Shown: positions 37,753 through 46,399 of the stretch, piece after piece
Numbering within the stretch: position 1 is the stretch's first letter
How the letters are laid out: the number at the start of each line of letters is the position of its first letter
Assembly: GCF_900100255.1 (NCBI RefSeq)
Contig: NZ_FMTS01000007.1
Location: 103,479 to 167,478 of the forward strand
Length of the DNA stretch: 64,000 nt
Reading direction: 5' to 3'
Origin: Asticcacaulis taihuensis
Lineage (GTDB): Bacteria; Pseudomonadota; Alphaproteobacteria; Caulobacterales; Caulobacteraceae
Position numbers and translations under genes: made by a program
The notes under the pieces: generated by a model
What the model was told of the DNA's origin: nothing
What the model saw: only the letters and a program-made list of their open reading frames with translations
Databases searched by the model: none

Positions 37753-39756
37753 TCAGAAATTATACACCAGCCCCATGCGCAGATTACGACCGGGGTCGAC
37801 TACCGCGTCCTTGGTGCTGCTGGTCGCCTCGCGCATCTCGACATCGCCGATATTGCGCACCTCGGCGAACAGCGAGGTATCCGGCCTGATCTTGTACGAT
37901 GTGAAGATATTGGCCGTGACATAACCATCGGTCGGCGTCTCGAAAGCTGCCAGGCGTTCCTTGCGGGCGTCAACGCCGCGCACTTCAAAATAGGAATCCC
38001 ACTTGCCGCCCTTGCTTTCCAGCTTCAGGGTCAGGGCCTGCGGCGGAATGCGCACGATCGGCCCGATACTCGTCTGACCATGGACATAATCGTAAGCGAC
38101 ATCGAGCGCGATGGCTTGCGAGCCGAGAGCGAACAGCTTCGTATTTGCCTCGATTTCCACGCCGTAAAGATCGGCATTGGTCTGGACGTACTGGAAGACC
38201 GGCAGGTCATCCTGCACGGCGCCGGTGGGACGCAGGTCGATAAAGTTGTCGAAATGGCTGGTATAGACGTGGGCGTCGATGGCGAAGCGGTTATCGTGAT
38301 CGACGACCACATGGCCGGTCAGTTCGAGCGAATAACCGATCTCGGTGCGGAAAGCCGGATCACCGATGATGAACTGGCCAGTGCCGCCATGCGGCCCATC
38401 GGCCAGCAGTTCGACATCGGACGGCGCGCGCTCCGAGCGCGTCAGGCTCAGGCCGACAAAACTATGGTCTGACGGCCGGTAAAAACCGCCGAGCGAGGCC
38501 GACAGGGTATTGAAGTCCTTGTCGTATGCGGTGGCGGCCGAGGTCAGCTTAGTGTCATCGACCCGCGCCCCGCCTTCCAGGCCCCACGGCCCGTCGTCAT
38601 AGCGATATTGCGCAAAAACACCGGCCTGCTTGGTGGTGGTCGAAGGCACGAAGGCTTCCTCGCCGATCGCCTCGAAATCGCGTTTCAGGCCCGACAGGCC
38701 GACCGTGCCGCTCCACTTTCCCTGGCCGTCGCGGACCAGAGCGGTGCGGAATTCGCTGCCTTTCGAAAGAAACTGCGTCCCCGGCGCACCGCCTTCGATT
38801 TCGGCATGGTCATAGTCGGAATAACCGGCCGAAGCATCGAGGCGGTTGAAACCGGCCCAGTTCAGGTTGAACGATCCGCGCGCGTCCCAACGCGTCTGGT
38901 GCAGGTCGATGGAGACATCGGAATCGATCGCTGTACCGTAGAGATAATCGGTTTTCTTGTAGCTCAGGCCGACAAAGCCGAAATCACCGACATAGCTGAC
39001 ACCGGCCCCGACATTCTTCATATCCTGGAAGGAATTGTGCTGTTTGTCGCTGGTATCGGCCGGCAGGCCGTTCGCCTCAGTATAGGCCAGGGTCTCGGCC
39101 GGTACAGGGATGCTGTAATCGGAGGTCTTGTGCTTGAAAGCGTCGAAGGTGAAGACCCACGGCCCCTTTCCGGCCTTGATATCAAACGCGCCCTGCAGGC
39201 CCTGGTCGACCGACGAGGCCTGGAGCGTCGCCGTGCCTTCATAGCCTTTTTCCGGCGCTGTTGCGGGGATGCGGTCGTCGATCACATTGACGATGCCGCC
39301 GATGGCATTGCCACCATAGGCCAGCGCCGAAGGGCCGCGCAGCACCTCAATGCGCTTAGCCTCAGTGGGTGAAGACGGCACGGCGTGATCCGGCGACAGG
39401 GCCGACACATCCACCACGCCCATGCCGTTATTCAGCACCAGCACGCGGAATCCATCGAGCCCGCGGATCATCGGCCGGCTGGCGCCCGGCGCGAAGCTGG
39501 AGGAGCGGATGCCCGGCAGATAGGCCAACATGTCGCCCAGGCCCGCCGCCGGCTTCTGGTCGATCTGGTCGCGCGTCAGGATATCGACGTGCGACATCAG
39601 CGCGTCCTTGCTGATCCGGTAACCGGAACCCGTGATGACGACCTCGGTAGGCTTGTCATCGGCGGTTGGCGTCGGATCATCGGCGCGGGCCACACCGGCC
39701 GTAGCCAAGGCGATTAGGGAGAGACCGGCCAAAAGAGTGGATTTCGGGAAGGACAT
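37753..39756 (-). CDS. TonB-dependent outer-membrane receptor, likely zinc-regulated
   Basis: 667 residues. Signal peptide (about 1-25, ends ATAGVARA), a plug domain with TEVVITGSGYRISK and GLGDMLAYLPGIRSSSFAPGASRPMIRGLDG, and a 22-strand barrel ending in the aromatic-terminated motif NLRMGLVYNF. The substrate cannot be read from sequence. The divergent Zur-type gene and two Zur-like boxes between them make zinc or a zinc carrier the best guess (ZnuD-like). It reads ADDPTPTADDKPTEVVI before the plug and has no obvious N-terminal signalling extension. Confidence 0.9.
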   Translation of the reverse strand: MSFPKSTLLAGLSLIALATAGVARADDPTPTADDKPTEVVITGSGYRISKDALMSHVDILTRDQIDQKPAAGLGDMLAYLPGIRSSSFAPGASRPMIRGLDGFRVLVLNNGMGVVDVSALSPDHAVPSSPTEAKRIEVLRGPSALAYGGNAIGGIVNVIDDRIPATAPEKGYEGTATLQASSVDQGLQGAFDIKAGKGPWVFTFDAFKHKTSDYSIPVPAETLAYTEANGLPADTSDKQHNSFQDMKNVGAGVSYVGDFGFVGLSYKKTDYLYGTAIDSDVSIDLHQTRWDARGSFNLNWAGFNRLDASAGYSDYDHAEIEGGAPGTQFLSKGSEFRTALVRDGQGKWSGTVGLSGLKRDFEAIGEEAFVPSTTTKQAGVFAQYRYDDGPWGLEGGARVDDTKLTSAATAYDKDFNTLSASLGGFYRPSDHSFVGLSLTRSERAPSDVELLADGPHGGTGQFIIGDPAFRTEIGYSLELTGHVVVDHDNRFAIDAHVYTSHFDNFIDLRPTGAVQDDLPVFQYVQTNADLYGVEIEANTKLFALGSQAIALDVAYDYVHGQTSIGPIVRIPPQALTLKLESKGGKWDSYFEVRGVDARKERLAAFETPTDGYVTANIFTSYKIRPDTSLFAEVRNIGDVEMREATSSTKDAVVDPGRNLRMGLVYNF

Positions 39757-39802
39757 GGATACCTCAGAATATTGCCCAAAATACTGGGAAGCGGTATTTG
39801 TT

Positions 39803-39849
39803 ATGTAATAATATAACGCGAGTCAAGCGCGAATGTTATATTATTACAT
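39803..39849. promoter_or_regulatory. Two Zur-type operators in a divergent promoter
   Basis: ATGTAATAATATAAC (39803-39817) and its exact reverse complement GTTATATTATTACAT (39835-39849), 17 bases apart. Each is itself an imperfect palindrome of the GTTATA-type bound by alphaproteobacterial Zur. One lies before the receptor gene, the other before the Fur-family gene, so each promoter can be controlled separately. Confidence 0.75.
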
Positions 39850-39896
39850 CTCGCTTACAGCTTGCGAAATCGGCCGCGTCCTCTTACCTTCTGTCT

Positions 39897-40382
39897 ATGA
39901 GCAACGCCTGCGCGCACGCACACAACCACGATCATGCCCCGACACCCGACGCCCGCGCGGCCCGGCTCGAGGCGGCGCAGACGCTGTGCGTGGATTCCGG
40001 CGAGCGCATGACATCATCACGCCTGCGCACCTATGAGCTGATCCTGGAGGCCAATGGCCCGATCAAGGCTTACGATGTGATCGACCGCTTCCATCCCGAA
40101 GGCGCCGCCAAGCCGCCGACCGTTTACCGCGCCCTGTCCTTCCTCGAACAGATGGGCCTGATCCATCGCATCGAGAGCCTGAACGCCTTTGTAGCCTGCG
40201 ATACGCACGACCATAAGCATACGGCCGGCTTCCTGCTGTGCGAATGCTGCGGCCAGAGCGAGGAAATCGCCATTCCCAATGTGGCGGATGTGGAAACCCG
40301 CGCCGCCAAAACCGGCTTTAGGGTCAACCACATCACCCTGGAAGCGCGCGGCCTGTGCCAGGCGTGCCAAACAGACCATTGA
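39897..40382 (+). CDS. zur: Fur-family regulator, probably Zur
   Basis: 161 residues. A His-rich N-terminus (NACAHAHNHDHAP) precedes the winged helix (TSSRLRTYELILEANGPIKAY, PTVYRALSFLEQMGLI). The metal-binding region has HDHKHTAGFLLCECCGQSEE and a final GLCQACQTDH; the two Cys-x-x-Cys pairs form the structural zinc site. The histidine-rich start and the AT-rich palindromes ahead of it favour Zur over Fur. I chose the ATG at 39897, where the family homology begins. Confidence 0.88.
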   Translation: MSNACAHAHNHDHAPTPDARAARLEAAQTLCVDSGERMTSSRLRTYELILEANGPIKAYDVIDRFHPEGAAKPPTVYRALSFLEQMGLIHRIESLNAFVACDTHDHKHTAGFLLCECCGQSEEIAIPNVADVETRAAKTGFRVNHITLEARGLCQACQTDH

Positions 40383-40587
40383 GAGCTGCCACCGATTGTC
40401 GCAGATCGCGCCACAGAGTCAGCCTGGTGGCACAAAAAGCGTGATCGCACTTCCAGCTAAAGCTTAAATTTCCGCAACGGTCTTGCCACGGCGCACGCTC
40501 TGATTCACAAGGCGGGTGAGATCACGAAATCGCCGTTATGCGATTCGCACGGGTCACCCTTTTTCGAAAAAGCGCTCCAAGGCTACC

Positions 40588-41784
40588 ATGTCCACTACGC
40601 TGCAAATGCTCGACCAGGGCTCGCTTCGTCATATCCTGGAAGCCCACAATCTGTTCAAGCTGCGCAAGGCGGGCGGGCGGATCGCCAATCTCTCCTATAT
40701 CGACCTGACGGACATGAAGCTGGAAGGCGTCGACTTAAGCGATGCCAACCTGACCGGGGCGCGGCTTTATGGCGCTTCCCTGCGCGACGCCAATTTCACC
40801 CGCGCCAATCTCTATGGCTGCGACCTGCGCAATGCCGACCTGCGCTTTGCCCGCTTCGATCGCGCCGATCTGCGCGGCGCCTGCCTGCGGGGCGCCAATC
40901 TGACCGCCGCTTCGCTGATCGGCACCGATCTGCGTGAGGGCATGATCGCCTTTAAGGACGAAAAGCAGGGCTTGCGCCTGATGAAGCATGAAAAGCGCGC
41001 GGGCGAATTGGACCACGCCATATTCAACGGCGCCGACCTCAGCGGGGCGCGCATGAACGGGATGCAGGCGGTTTCGGCGGATTTCAGGGACGCCAACCTG
41101 GCCGGGGCCGTCATGTCACAGGCCAAGCTCCGCAAGGCCAATCTCAGCGGCGCCAACCTGACCGGCGCCGATCTCAATGGCGCCGATGTCAGCGGCGCCG
41201 ACCTGACGGGCACCGTCATGGTCGAGACTCAGACCTCAGGCTGCAATCTGCGCGAGGCCGACACCACCGGCACCCTGGATACGCCAAAAGAGGTCTTTAT
41301 CGACGAGCGGCCTCTCAGAGATTTTGTCGCCCTGCACGAAGACTGGGCGAAAACCGGCGGCGCGAAGGGCAGCCGGCAGGTGCTTTCCGGCGTCGATTTC
41401 CGCCTGGCCGGTGATTTGCGCAAACGCGTTTTGACCATGCTGGAAGCCGACGGCGCCATCCTCTTCGGTCTGGACCTGAGTGGCATCGAGCTTCAGGGGG
41501 CCAATCTGATCAATGCCGATCTGCGCCGCTGCAATTTGGCCGGCGCCGACCTGCGCGGGGCGCGGCTGATTGGCGCGAAACTGACCCACGCCAATCTTAC
41601 CGGCACCAATCTCGGCCCGCTCGACCTCGGCGGCGGCCGCCTGATGCGCAGCGACCTCTCCCGCGCCCACCTCTCCCATGCCAATCTCTCAAACGCCGAC
41701 CTGACCCGCGCCCGGATGCTGGAAGCTGTCACCGAACATGTCATTGACAAGGGCTGCAATTATATGCTGGCGGAACGGGCCTGA
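40588..41784 (+). CDS. Pentapeptide-repeat protein, paralogue 2
   Basis: 398 residues built from A(D/N)LxG repeats in two blocks with a linker containing PLRDFVALHEDWAKTGG. This matches the order of the 417-residue paralogue at 25112-26365; even the conserved REGMIAF/REGALAL and GDLRKRV-type joins correspond. No signal sequence. The ATG at 40588 has AAGG upstream; an in-frame start 24 codons earlier lacks support. Role unknown. Confidence 0.88.
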   Translation: MSTTLQMLDQGSLRHILEAHNLFKLRKAGGRIANLSYIDLTDMKLEGVDLSDANLTGARLYGASLRDANFTRANLYGCDLRNADLRFARFDRADLRGACLRGANLTAASLIGTDLREGMIAFKDEKQGLRLMKHEKRAGELDHAIFNGADLSGARMNGMQAVSADFRDANLAGAVMSQAKLRKANLSGANLTGADLNGADVSGADLTGTVMVETQTSGCNLREADTTGTLDTPKEVFIDERPLRDFVALHEDWAKTGGAKGSRQVLSGVDFRLAGDLRKRVLTMLEADGAILFGLDLSGIELQGANLINADLRRCNLAGADLRGARLIGAKLTHANLTGTNLGPLDLGGGRLMRSDLSRAHLSHANLSNADLTRARMLEAVTEHVIDKGCNYMLAERA

Positions 41785-41880
41785 CGGCACTTGCCGGATA
41801 CTGATGTTTCCGACCGGCCTTTCGCAGCGAAATCGAACCGGCATGGGTCTATTACGGGGCTTTTTTGGAGCCCTTTGATC

Positions 41881-42378
41881 ATGACCATGTCCTATGGACG
41901 CTTTGCCGTGATGGTCGGCGTGTCCACCCTCCTCATGTACGGCATGATGTATCTAAATACCTATCAGGCCGATCATATCGCGTTCAGCCAGACTCGTCTC
42001 TGGATGGCCGTCGTCATGGGGGCGGCCATGGCGGCCGTGATGATGATCTTCATGTGGTCGATGTATAAGAACAAGCGACTGAACGGGCTGATCATAGCCG
42101 GCAGTTGTGTGCTGTTCGCGGCCTCGCTCTGGCTGGTGCGCAGCCAGGCCACGGTTAGCGACGTTGGCTACATGGAAGCGATGATTCCGCACCATTCCAT
42201 CGCCATCATGACCAGCGAACGAGCGCATATCAAAGACCCGCGCGTGCGCAAGCTGGCCGACGGCATCATCGAGGCGCAGGTCAGGGAAATCGGCGAGATG
42301 AAGGCCCTGATTCGGGATTTGAAAGCCGAGCCCGTCCCTGCCGGCCACTCTGACCTGCCGGCGAGGCCCGCCAAATAA
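41881..42378 (+). CDS. DUF305 membrane protein
   Basis: 165 residues. Three hydrophobic N-terminal helices (FAVMVGVSTLLMYGMMY; LWMAVVMGAAMAAVMMIFMW; LNGLIIAGSCVLFAASLWLV) are followed by a DUF305 domain with EAMIPHHSIAIMTSERAHI, whose histidines and methionines may bind copper or another metal. Shine-Dalgarno TTGGAG precedes the ATG. Its stop codon abuts that of the convergent CorA gene at 42379. Confidence 0.88.
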   Translation: MTMSYGRFAVMVGVSTLLMYGMMYLNTYQADHIAFSQTRLWMAVVMGAAMAAVMMIFMWSMYKNKRLNGLIIAGSCVLFAASLWLVRSQATVSDVGYMEAMIPHHSIAIMTSERAHIKDPRVRKLADGIIEAQVREIGEMKALIRDLKAEPVPAGHSDLPARPAK

Positions 42379-43344
42379 TCAGAACCAGCGGCGCGCTTTG
42401 AAATAGGCCAGCATGGCTATGATGATGGCGATCATCAGCGCGCACACCGCCTCGAAAGCATAGGGCTGGTGCAGGAAAGGCATGTGGTCGAAATTCATGC
42501 CATAGATGCTGGCGATCAGGGTCAGGGGCAGAAAGATGGCCGAGACGATCGAGATCACCTTGACGATATTGTTCTGCTCGACATTGATCAGCCCCAGGGC
42601 CGCATCGAGCAGGAAGGCGATGTGGCCGGAGACATGGCTCGAATGATCGTTCAGGCTGGCCACGTCCTGGCTCATGGTGCGCAGGCGATCATGGAATTCT
42701 TTTAACTCGGTCGTCTTGCGGAAACCGACGATCTGGCGCTCAAGCCCCGCGGCAAAAACGGTCAGTCGCGCCAGTGACACCAGGGAATCGCGCACCTTGG
42801 CGATGTCATTCTGTGCCGCGCCCAGGCGGATCAGCACGGTTTCCAGCTTGGTGCGGCGACGCGTGGTGAAAACCTCCTTCGACAGGTCGTCAATACTGTG
42901 GCTGGTCTTTTCGATCAGGTCGGCGGTGCGGTCGATGATCAGATCGACCAGATTGAGGAAGGTGGTCGGGCCATCCGTACAATGAAGCGGCTGCTTTTCA
43001 AGCTGCTCGCCGAAAATCTTGAACGAGGCCGGATCGATATAACGGATCGTCACCAGCCGCCCGCCGGTCAGGACAAAGGTGACGGGCCCGGACTGCAACT
43101 GCGCCATGCCGCCGAAGAACGCCACCTGGGCCGTCATGAAGGCGGCGCCATCTTCGATATAGAGCCGGCTGGACGTCTCGATCTCGTCCATGTCTTCGCG
43201 CGTCGGCAACAGGACGCCAAGCTGGGCTTCCAGCTTCAGTTCTTCATCGCGGGAGGGATTGAAAAGGTCGATCCAGGTGGTATGCGGATCAAAGTCGCCA
43301 GCCTCGGCCGCGACGTGAAATCCCTGCGAATGAAGTGTCAGCAC
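42379..43344 (-). CDS. CorA-family magnesium/divalent metal transporter
   Basis: 321 residues. A long cytoplasmic N-terminal domain (from about 1 to 250) and two C-terminal transmembrane helices surround the pore motif YGMNFDHMP. The end is ALMIAIIIAMLAYFKARRWF. The GMN selectivity motif is intact, so magnesium uptake is likely, with cobalt or nickel possible. 321 residues is normal. Confidence 0.92.
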   Translation of the reverse strand: MLTLHSQGFHVAAEAGDFDPHTTWIDLFNPSRDEELKLEAQLGVLLPTREDMDEIETSSRLYIEDGAAFMTAQVAFFGGMAQLQSGPVTFVLTGGRLVTIRYIDPASFKIFGEQLEKQPLHCTDGPTTFLNLVDLIIDRTADLIEKTSHSIDDLSKEVFTTRRRTKLETVLIRLGAAQNDIAKVRDSLVSLARLTVFAAGLERQIVGFRKTTELKEFHDRLRTMSQDVASLNDHSSHVSGHIAFLLDAALGLINVEQNNIVKVISIVSAIFLPLTLIASIYGMNFDHMPFLHQPYAFEAVCALMIAIIIAMLAYFKARRWF

Positions 43345-43402
43345 GCGAATACCTTTCCGGCAGCCCCGTGCTGTTTACCGTTTCAGGGACAGGCGGTAAA
43401 GC

Positions 43403-44296
43403 CTACTTCTTGTGGGTATGCTTGCGCGCTGCGGCCTTGGGTGTCTGGGCCTTTGATTTTGCCTTGGCCGACTTGGGTTCCGGCTTGATTGCCTTTTTGG
43501 CGGCGGCATGGCCGGCGGCGGCCTTATCCGAATCGATCTGCGCCACCAGTTCGGCAGCGGACTTGCCGCTGACATGGGCGGCGACCGTCACCGGCTTCGC
43601 AGTCATCTTGCTGCCGGCCGGGCTGAGCGCGGCCTTCAGGTCGGCCGGCATATCGTCCGTATTGGCCGAGGCGATCTGCTGGTACGGACGGGCTGTCGAA
43701 GGGGCCGCTTCCGGCTGGGCAATTGTGGTCACGTGTTCGCCCATGCGGACCTGCGACGGGTCCTGGTAGATAAAGCCGTAGGTCGAATAGACCGTGGTGC
43801 CGAGGTCATTGGACGGGCCATACCATACCTTGACCTTGGACCAGTCACCCGCTTCCGACACGTCCATCACGTTGACATTGTCTTCCACCTGGCCGCGGCG
43901 GCCATTGATCGGCGACCAGTTGGCGTGGGTGACCTGGATATAGCGATCGGTGATAATCTGCGAAACGACGGCAACGTGGCCGAGCTTCATGCGGCCCTGC
44001 GAACGGAAGACGAGAACGGCGCCGGGCTTGGGCGTGGAGCCTTCTTCATAGCGGCCGGTGGCTTTTTCCCACCAAGTCCAGGCATCGCCGAAGATCTGCA
44101 TTCCGGTAAACTGGCGGGCGAAGGTGACACATTGCAGGTAGGCGGAACCGGCAGGCGTCTTCTGAGCGGCAACCTTTACAGCGCTGGCTTTGCTGGCTTT
44201 ATGGGCTTTGGTCCGGGCTTCAACCGAGCCGGCGGCACAAAGGGCAAGAAGGGCAAAGGCAATCGCCGAAAGGGTCTTTTTCTGCACGCAACACAC
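43403..44296 (-). CDS. Exported CHAP-domain protein
   Basis: 297 residues. A signal peptide (about 1-27) precedes a CHAP amidase/peptidase fold: the catalytic cysteine in SAYLQCVTFARQF and the histidine in LGHVAVVSQII, with YIQVTHANWSPINGRRG. The C-terminal third is Lys/Ala-rich low complexity ending KAAARKHTHKK, which could bind DNA or wall polymers. A likely peptidoglycan hydrolase. GTG starts at 44296 and 44287 are both in frame; neither has a clear ribosome binding site. Confidence 0.8.
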   Translation of the reverse strand: MCCVQKKTLSAIAFALLALCAAGSVEARTKAHKASKASAVKVAAQKTPAGSAYLQCVTFARQFTGMQIFGDAWTWWEKATGRYEEGSTPKPGAVLVFRSQGRMKLGHVAVVSQIITDRYIQVTHANWSPINGRRGQVEDNVNVMDVSEAGDWSKVKVWYGPSNDLGTTVYSTYGFIYQDPSQVRMGEHVTTIAQPEAAPSTARPYQQIASANTDDMPADLKAALSPAGSKMTAKPVTVAAHVSGKSAAELVAQIDSDKAAAGHAAAKKAIKPEPKSAKAKSKAQTPKAAARKHTHKK

Positions 44297-44376
44297 TCAT
44301 TAACTATTCGTCCTGTGTCTTTGCTACATCAGAAAAATTAATTTTCAAATACTTTTTCGCCCGTTCGGCGCAAAAA

Positions 44377-45474
44377 TTAACCTTCCTTAACCCACGAATG
44401 CGTGATCGCGCCGTGAAGACATTCGCCATAATGACGCACGATCTTGCGGAACGGGCGCTCGACCAGGTGGTGCGCCAGCATGGAAAGCGGCACCAGGGCC
44501 AGCAGGCCGGCAAGCCACCACAGGAATGGCAGGGGCGCGTGATCTGTGCCCAGTAACGCATTGACAGACTTCAGGTAAACCCACTTCCACGGCACATAGA
44601 TCATATAGGTGGCGAAGGAGATTTCGCCGAGATAGACCAGAGTCTTGCCGGACAGTATGCCCTTTTCATCCTGAGCCAGGCCGGAGATCGACAAGACCAG
44701 CAGGCCCAGCGCCACGACCGTCAGGATATCGGACTGCCCAAAAGAGGTCGAAAACACCACGGTCAGCAGGGCGATGCCGGTGCCGATCAGCGCCACGCCC
44801 GGCTTGGCGACGGCGCGGGAGCGCCAGGCGAGATAGAGCGCGCTGCCATAAAGGAAGCTCGGCACAATGCGCAGGGCGCCCCACTGGAAGGTGGCATGAG
44901 TCAATTCGAAGCCGGCCAGGCGGGCGAAGATCAGGTTGACGGCGACCAGGAAACAGATCGCCAGCGACACGGCGACAATCGGGCGCTCACGCAGGCGCCA
45001 CGCCAGGAACGCCACCACCGGGAAGCCAAGATAGGCGAACCATTCGGCCGAGATCGACCAGGAGGGATGGTTGAACGAAGCGGTCGGCGCCAGTCCCCAC
45101 GCCTGTGTCAGGGTCAGGTGCGCCGGCAGGGCCGCCCAGTTATCGGCATTGCCATCGAGCGTCACGCCCTTGACGGCGGCCGCCGCGACCAGAAGCAGGG
45201 TGAACAGCAGGGTGGCGATATGCAGCGGATAGACCCGCGCCAGACGATGGATGACGAACTGTCCGTATTTGAAACGCCCTTCGCCGAACCCGTTCAGATA
45301 AACATAGGAGAGGATGAAACCAGACAGCACGAAGAACAGATCTACGCCAAGATAGCCCTTTTCGATCACGCCCAGACTGATATTGCCGCTCAGTTCGTGG
45401 ATATAGGTGTACATCACCACCCAAAAAGCGGCGAAAAACCTCAGGCTCGTCAGGGGTTTGAGATGATCGTTCAT
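44377..45474 (-). CDS. Acyltransferase family 3 protein
   Basis: 365 residues, about ten membrane helices. Opens LKPLTSLRFFAAFWVVMYTYIH, the usual start of the OafA/nodX-type acyltransferases; FFVLSGFILSYVYL and SWSISAEWFAYLGFPVVAFLAW are typical. Probably O-acetylates a surface polysaccharide or lipid. I chose the ATG at 45474; a longer in-frame start has no homology. A terminator of the ydbL unit lies upstream. Confidence 0.88.
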   Translation of the reverse strand: MNDHLKPLTSLRFFAAFWVVMYTYIHELSGNISLGVIEKGYLGVDLFFVLSGFILSYVYLNGFGEGRFKYGQFVIHRLARVYPLHIATLLFTLLLVAAAAVKGVTLDGNADNWAALPAHLTLTQAWGLAPTASFNHPSWSISAEWFAYLGFPVVAFLAWRLRERPIVAVSLAICFLVAVNLIFARLAGFELTHATFQWGALRIVPSFLYGSALYLAWRSRAVAKPGVALIGTGIALLTVVFSTSFGQSDILTVVALGLLVLSISGLAQDEKGILSGKTLVYLGEISFATYMIYVPWKWVYLKSVNALLGTDHAPLPFLWWLAGLLALVPLSMLAHHLVERPFRKIVRHYGECLHGAITHSWVKEG

Positions 45475-45610
45475 GTCTCCGGCCTTCCCGCTGCCGCCTC
45501 GTAAAAGGAACAGCGTTGTCCTTAAAAATAACGCCCGAACAGGCGAACGGCTGGGGCCTTGCACGAAGTGTGCCGGAGAAAACTACAGATTTTGTAAATG
45601 GTACGCATAA

Positions 45611-45637
45611 AAAAGCCCTCCGCGCGGGAGGGCTTTT
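45611..45637 (-). terminator. Intrinsic terminator after ydbL
   Basis: Read on the minus strand, AAAAGCCCTCC (from 45637) pairs with GGAGGGCTTTT (to 45611), then more T. It lies 23 bases after the ydbL stop codon. The reverse direction also carries a T-run, so it can insulate the acyltransferase gene from both sides. Confidence 0.9.
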
Positions 45638-45659
45638 CAACGCATCAAAGGAGAGACGT

Positions 45660-46046
45660 CTACTTCTTCACCCAGTTGCCGCTGGCATCCTGGTAATATT
45701 CACCCGCCTTCAGCTTCGGCACGATGACATTGGCATAGGCCGAAATGCCCGCGGCTTCCGGCGAGACGCCGTTTTTCGCCGCCGCCTGGCCGTAGACGCT
45801 CTTGCGGCCCTCGTTGATTTCATCGACGGCGGCCTTGGTGGCGGCATCGCCGGAACCCGACACGAAGCCGAGATAGCCGTTATTGCGTTCACCGACCGTG
45901 CCCTTGGCCTTGGCGGCATCGACCAGCGCCTTCGAGGCGGCGACATCGGCCGCGGCCGGGGTGGAGATAACGGCGCTGACGGCAACTACCGAAGACGCCA
46001 TGGCGAGGGCCGCAACGGCGGCTTTAAACAGAGAGGTCTTTTTCAT
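45660..46046 (-). CDS. ydbL: YdbL-family (DUF1318) periplasmic protein
   Basis: About 128 residues. A signal peptide (KKTSLFKAAVAALAMASSVV...ISTPAAADVA) and a mature domain with KAKGTVGERNNGYLGFVSGSGD and a C-terminal YYQDASGNWVKK. In E. coli YdbL works with the lipoprotein YnbE and the AsmA-like YdbH in moving phospholipids between membranes. ATG at 46046 chosen; a GTG at 46058 with AAGG 7 bases upstream is an alternative. Encoded right after ynbE on the same strand. Confidence 0.88.
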   Translation of the reverse strand: MKKTSLFKAAVAALAMASSVVAVSAVISTPAAADVAASKALVDAAKAKGTVGERNNGYLGFVSGSGDAATKAAVDEINEGRKSVYGQAAAKNGVSPEAAGISAYANVIVPKLKAGEYYQDASGNWVKK

Positions 46047-46067
46047 GAGAGTGCTCACTTTCTAACC

Positions 46068-46250
46068 TTAAAACAGATCGGGGTTCTGCTGGATCAGGGC
46101 CTTCACGTCCTGGTCAAGCTGGACCTTCACATTGACATCAAGCTTGGCATAGATGGGCGCCAGGTTGACATTGACATTGACCGAGGGCGTGCAGGCGATG
46201 AGCATGATGCCGCCCGCCCCCAAAGCTATCGCCGCTATCGTTTTCTTCAT
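46068..46250 (-). CDS. ynbE: YnbE-family lipoprotein
   Basis: 60-residue lipoprotein. Signal sequence MKKTIAAIALGAGGIMLIAC with a lipobox ending in IAC, then TPSVNVNVNLAPIYAKLDVNVKVQLDQDVKALIQQNPDLF (read in parts), matching the short YnbE family. It pairs with YdbH in the outer membrane and helps join the YdbH bridge to it. Followed by ydbL after 21 bases. The ATG at 46250 has GAGGGAG upstream. Confidence 0.9.
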   Translation of the reverse strand: MKKTIAAIALGAGGIMLIACTPSVNVNVNLAPIYAKLDVNVKVQLDQDVKALIQQNPDLF

Positions 46251-46399
46251 AAATGGCTCCCTCAATTCCGAGCTGTAAATACCGTTATACCCATATAGCC
46301 AGATATAGGCTGAACCGTGGCTGAACGAAACGGATATTTTGACTGGACATTTTACAGCCTTTGGCCGCACACAGACCCAGGGGCCACGGAAGAGCACAG

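Noticed and set aside
44297..44400. CtrA box in the CHAP/acyltransferase gap
   Set aside because: TTAACCTTCCTTAA has spacing 6, not 7; several single TTAA motifs elsewhere also fail.
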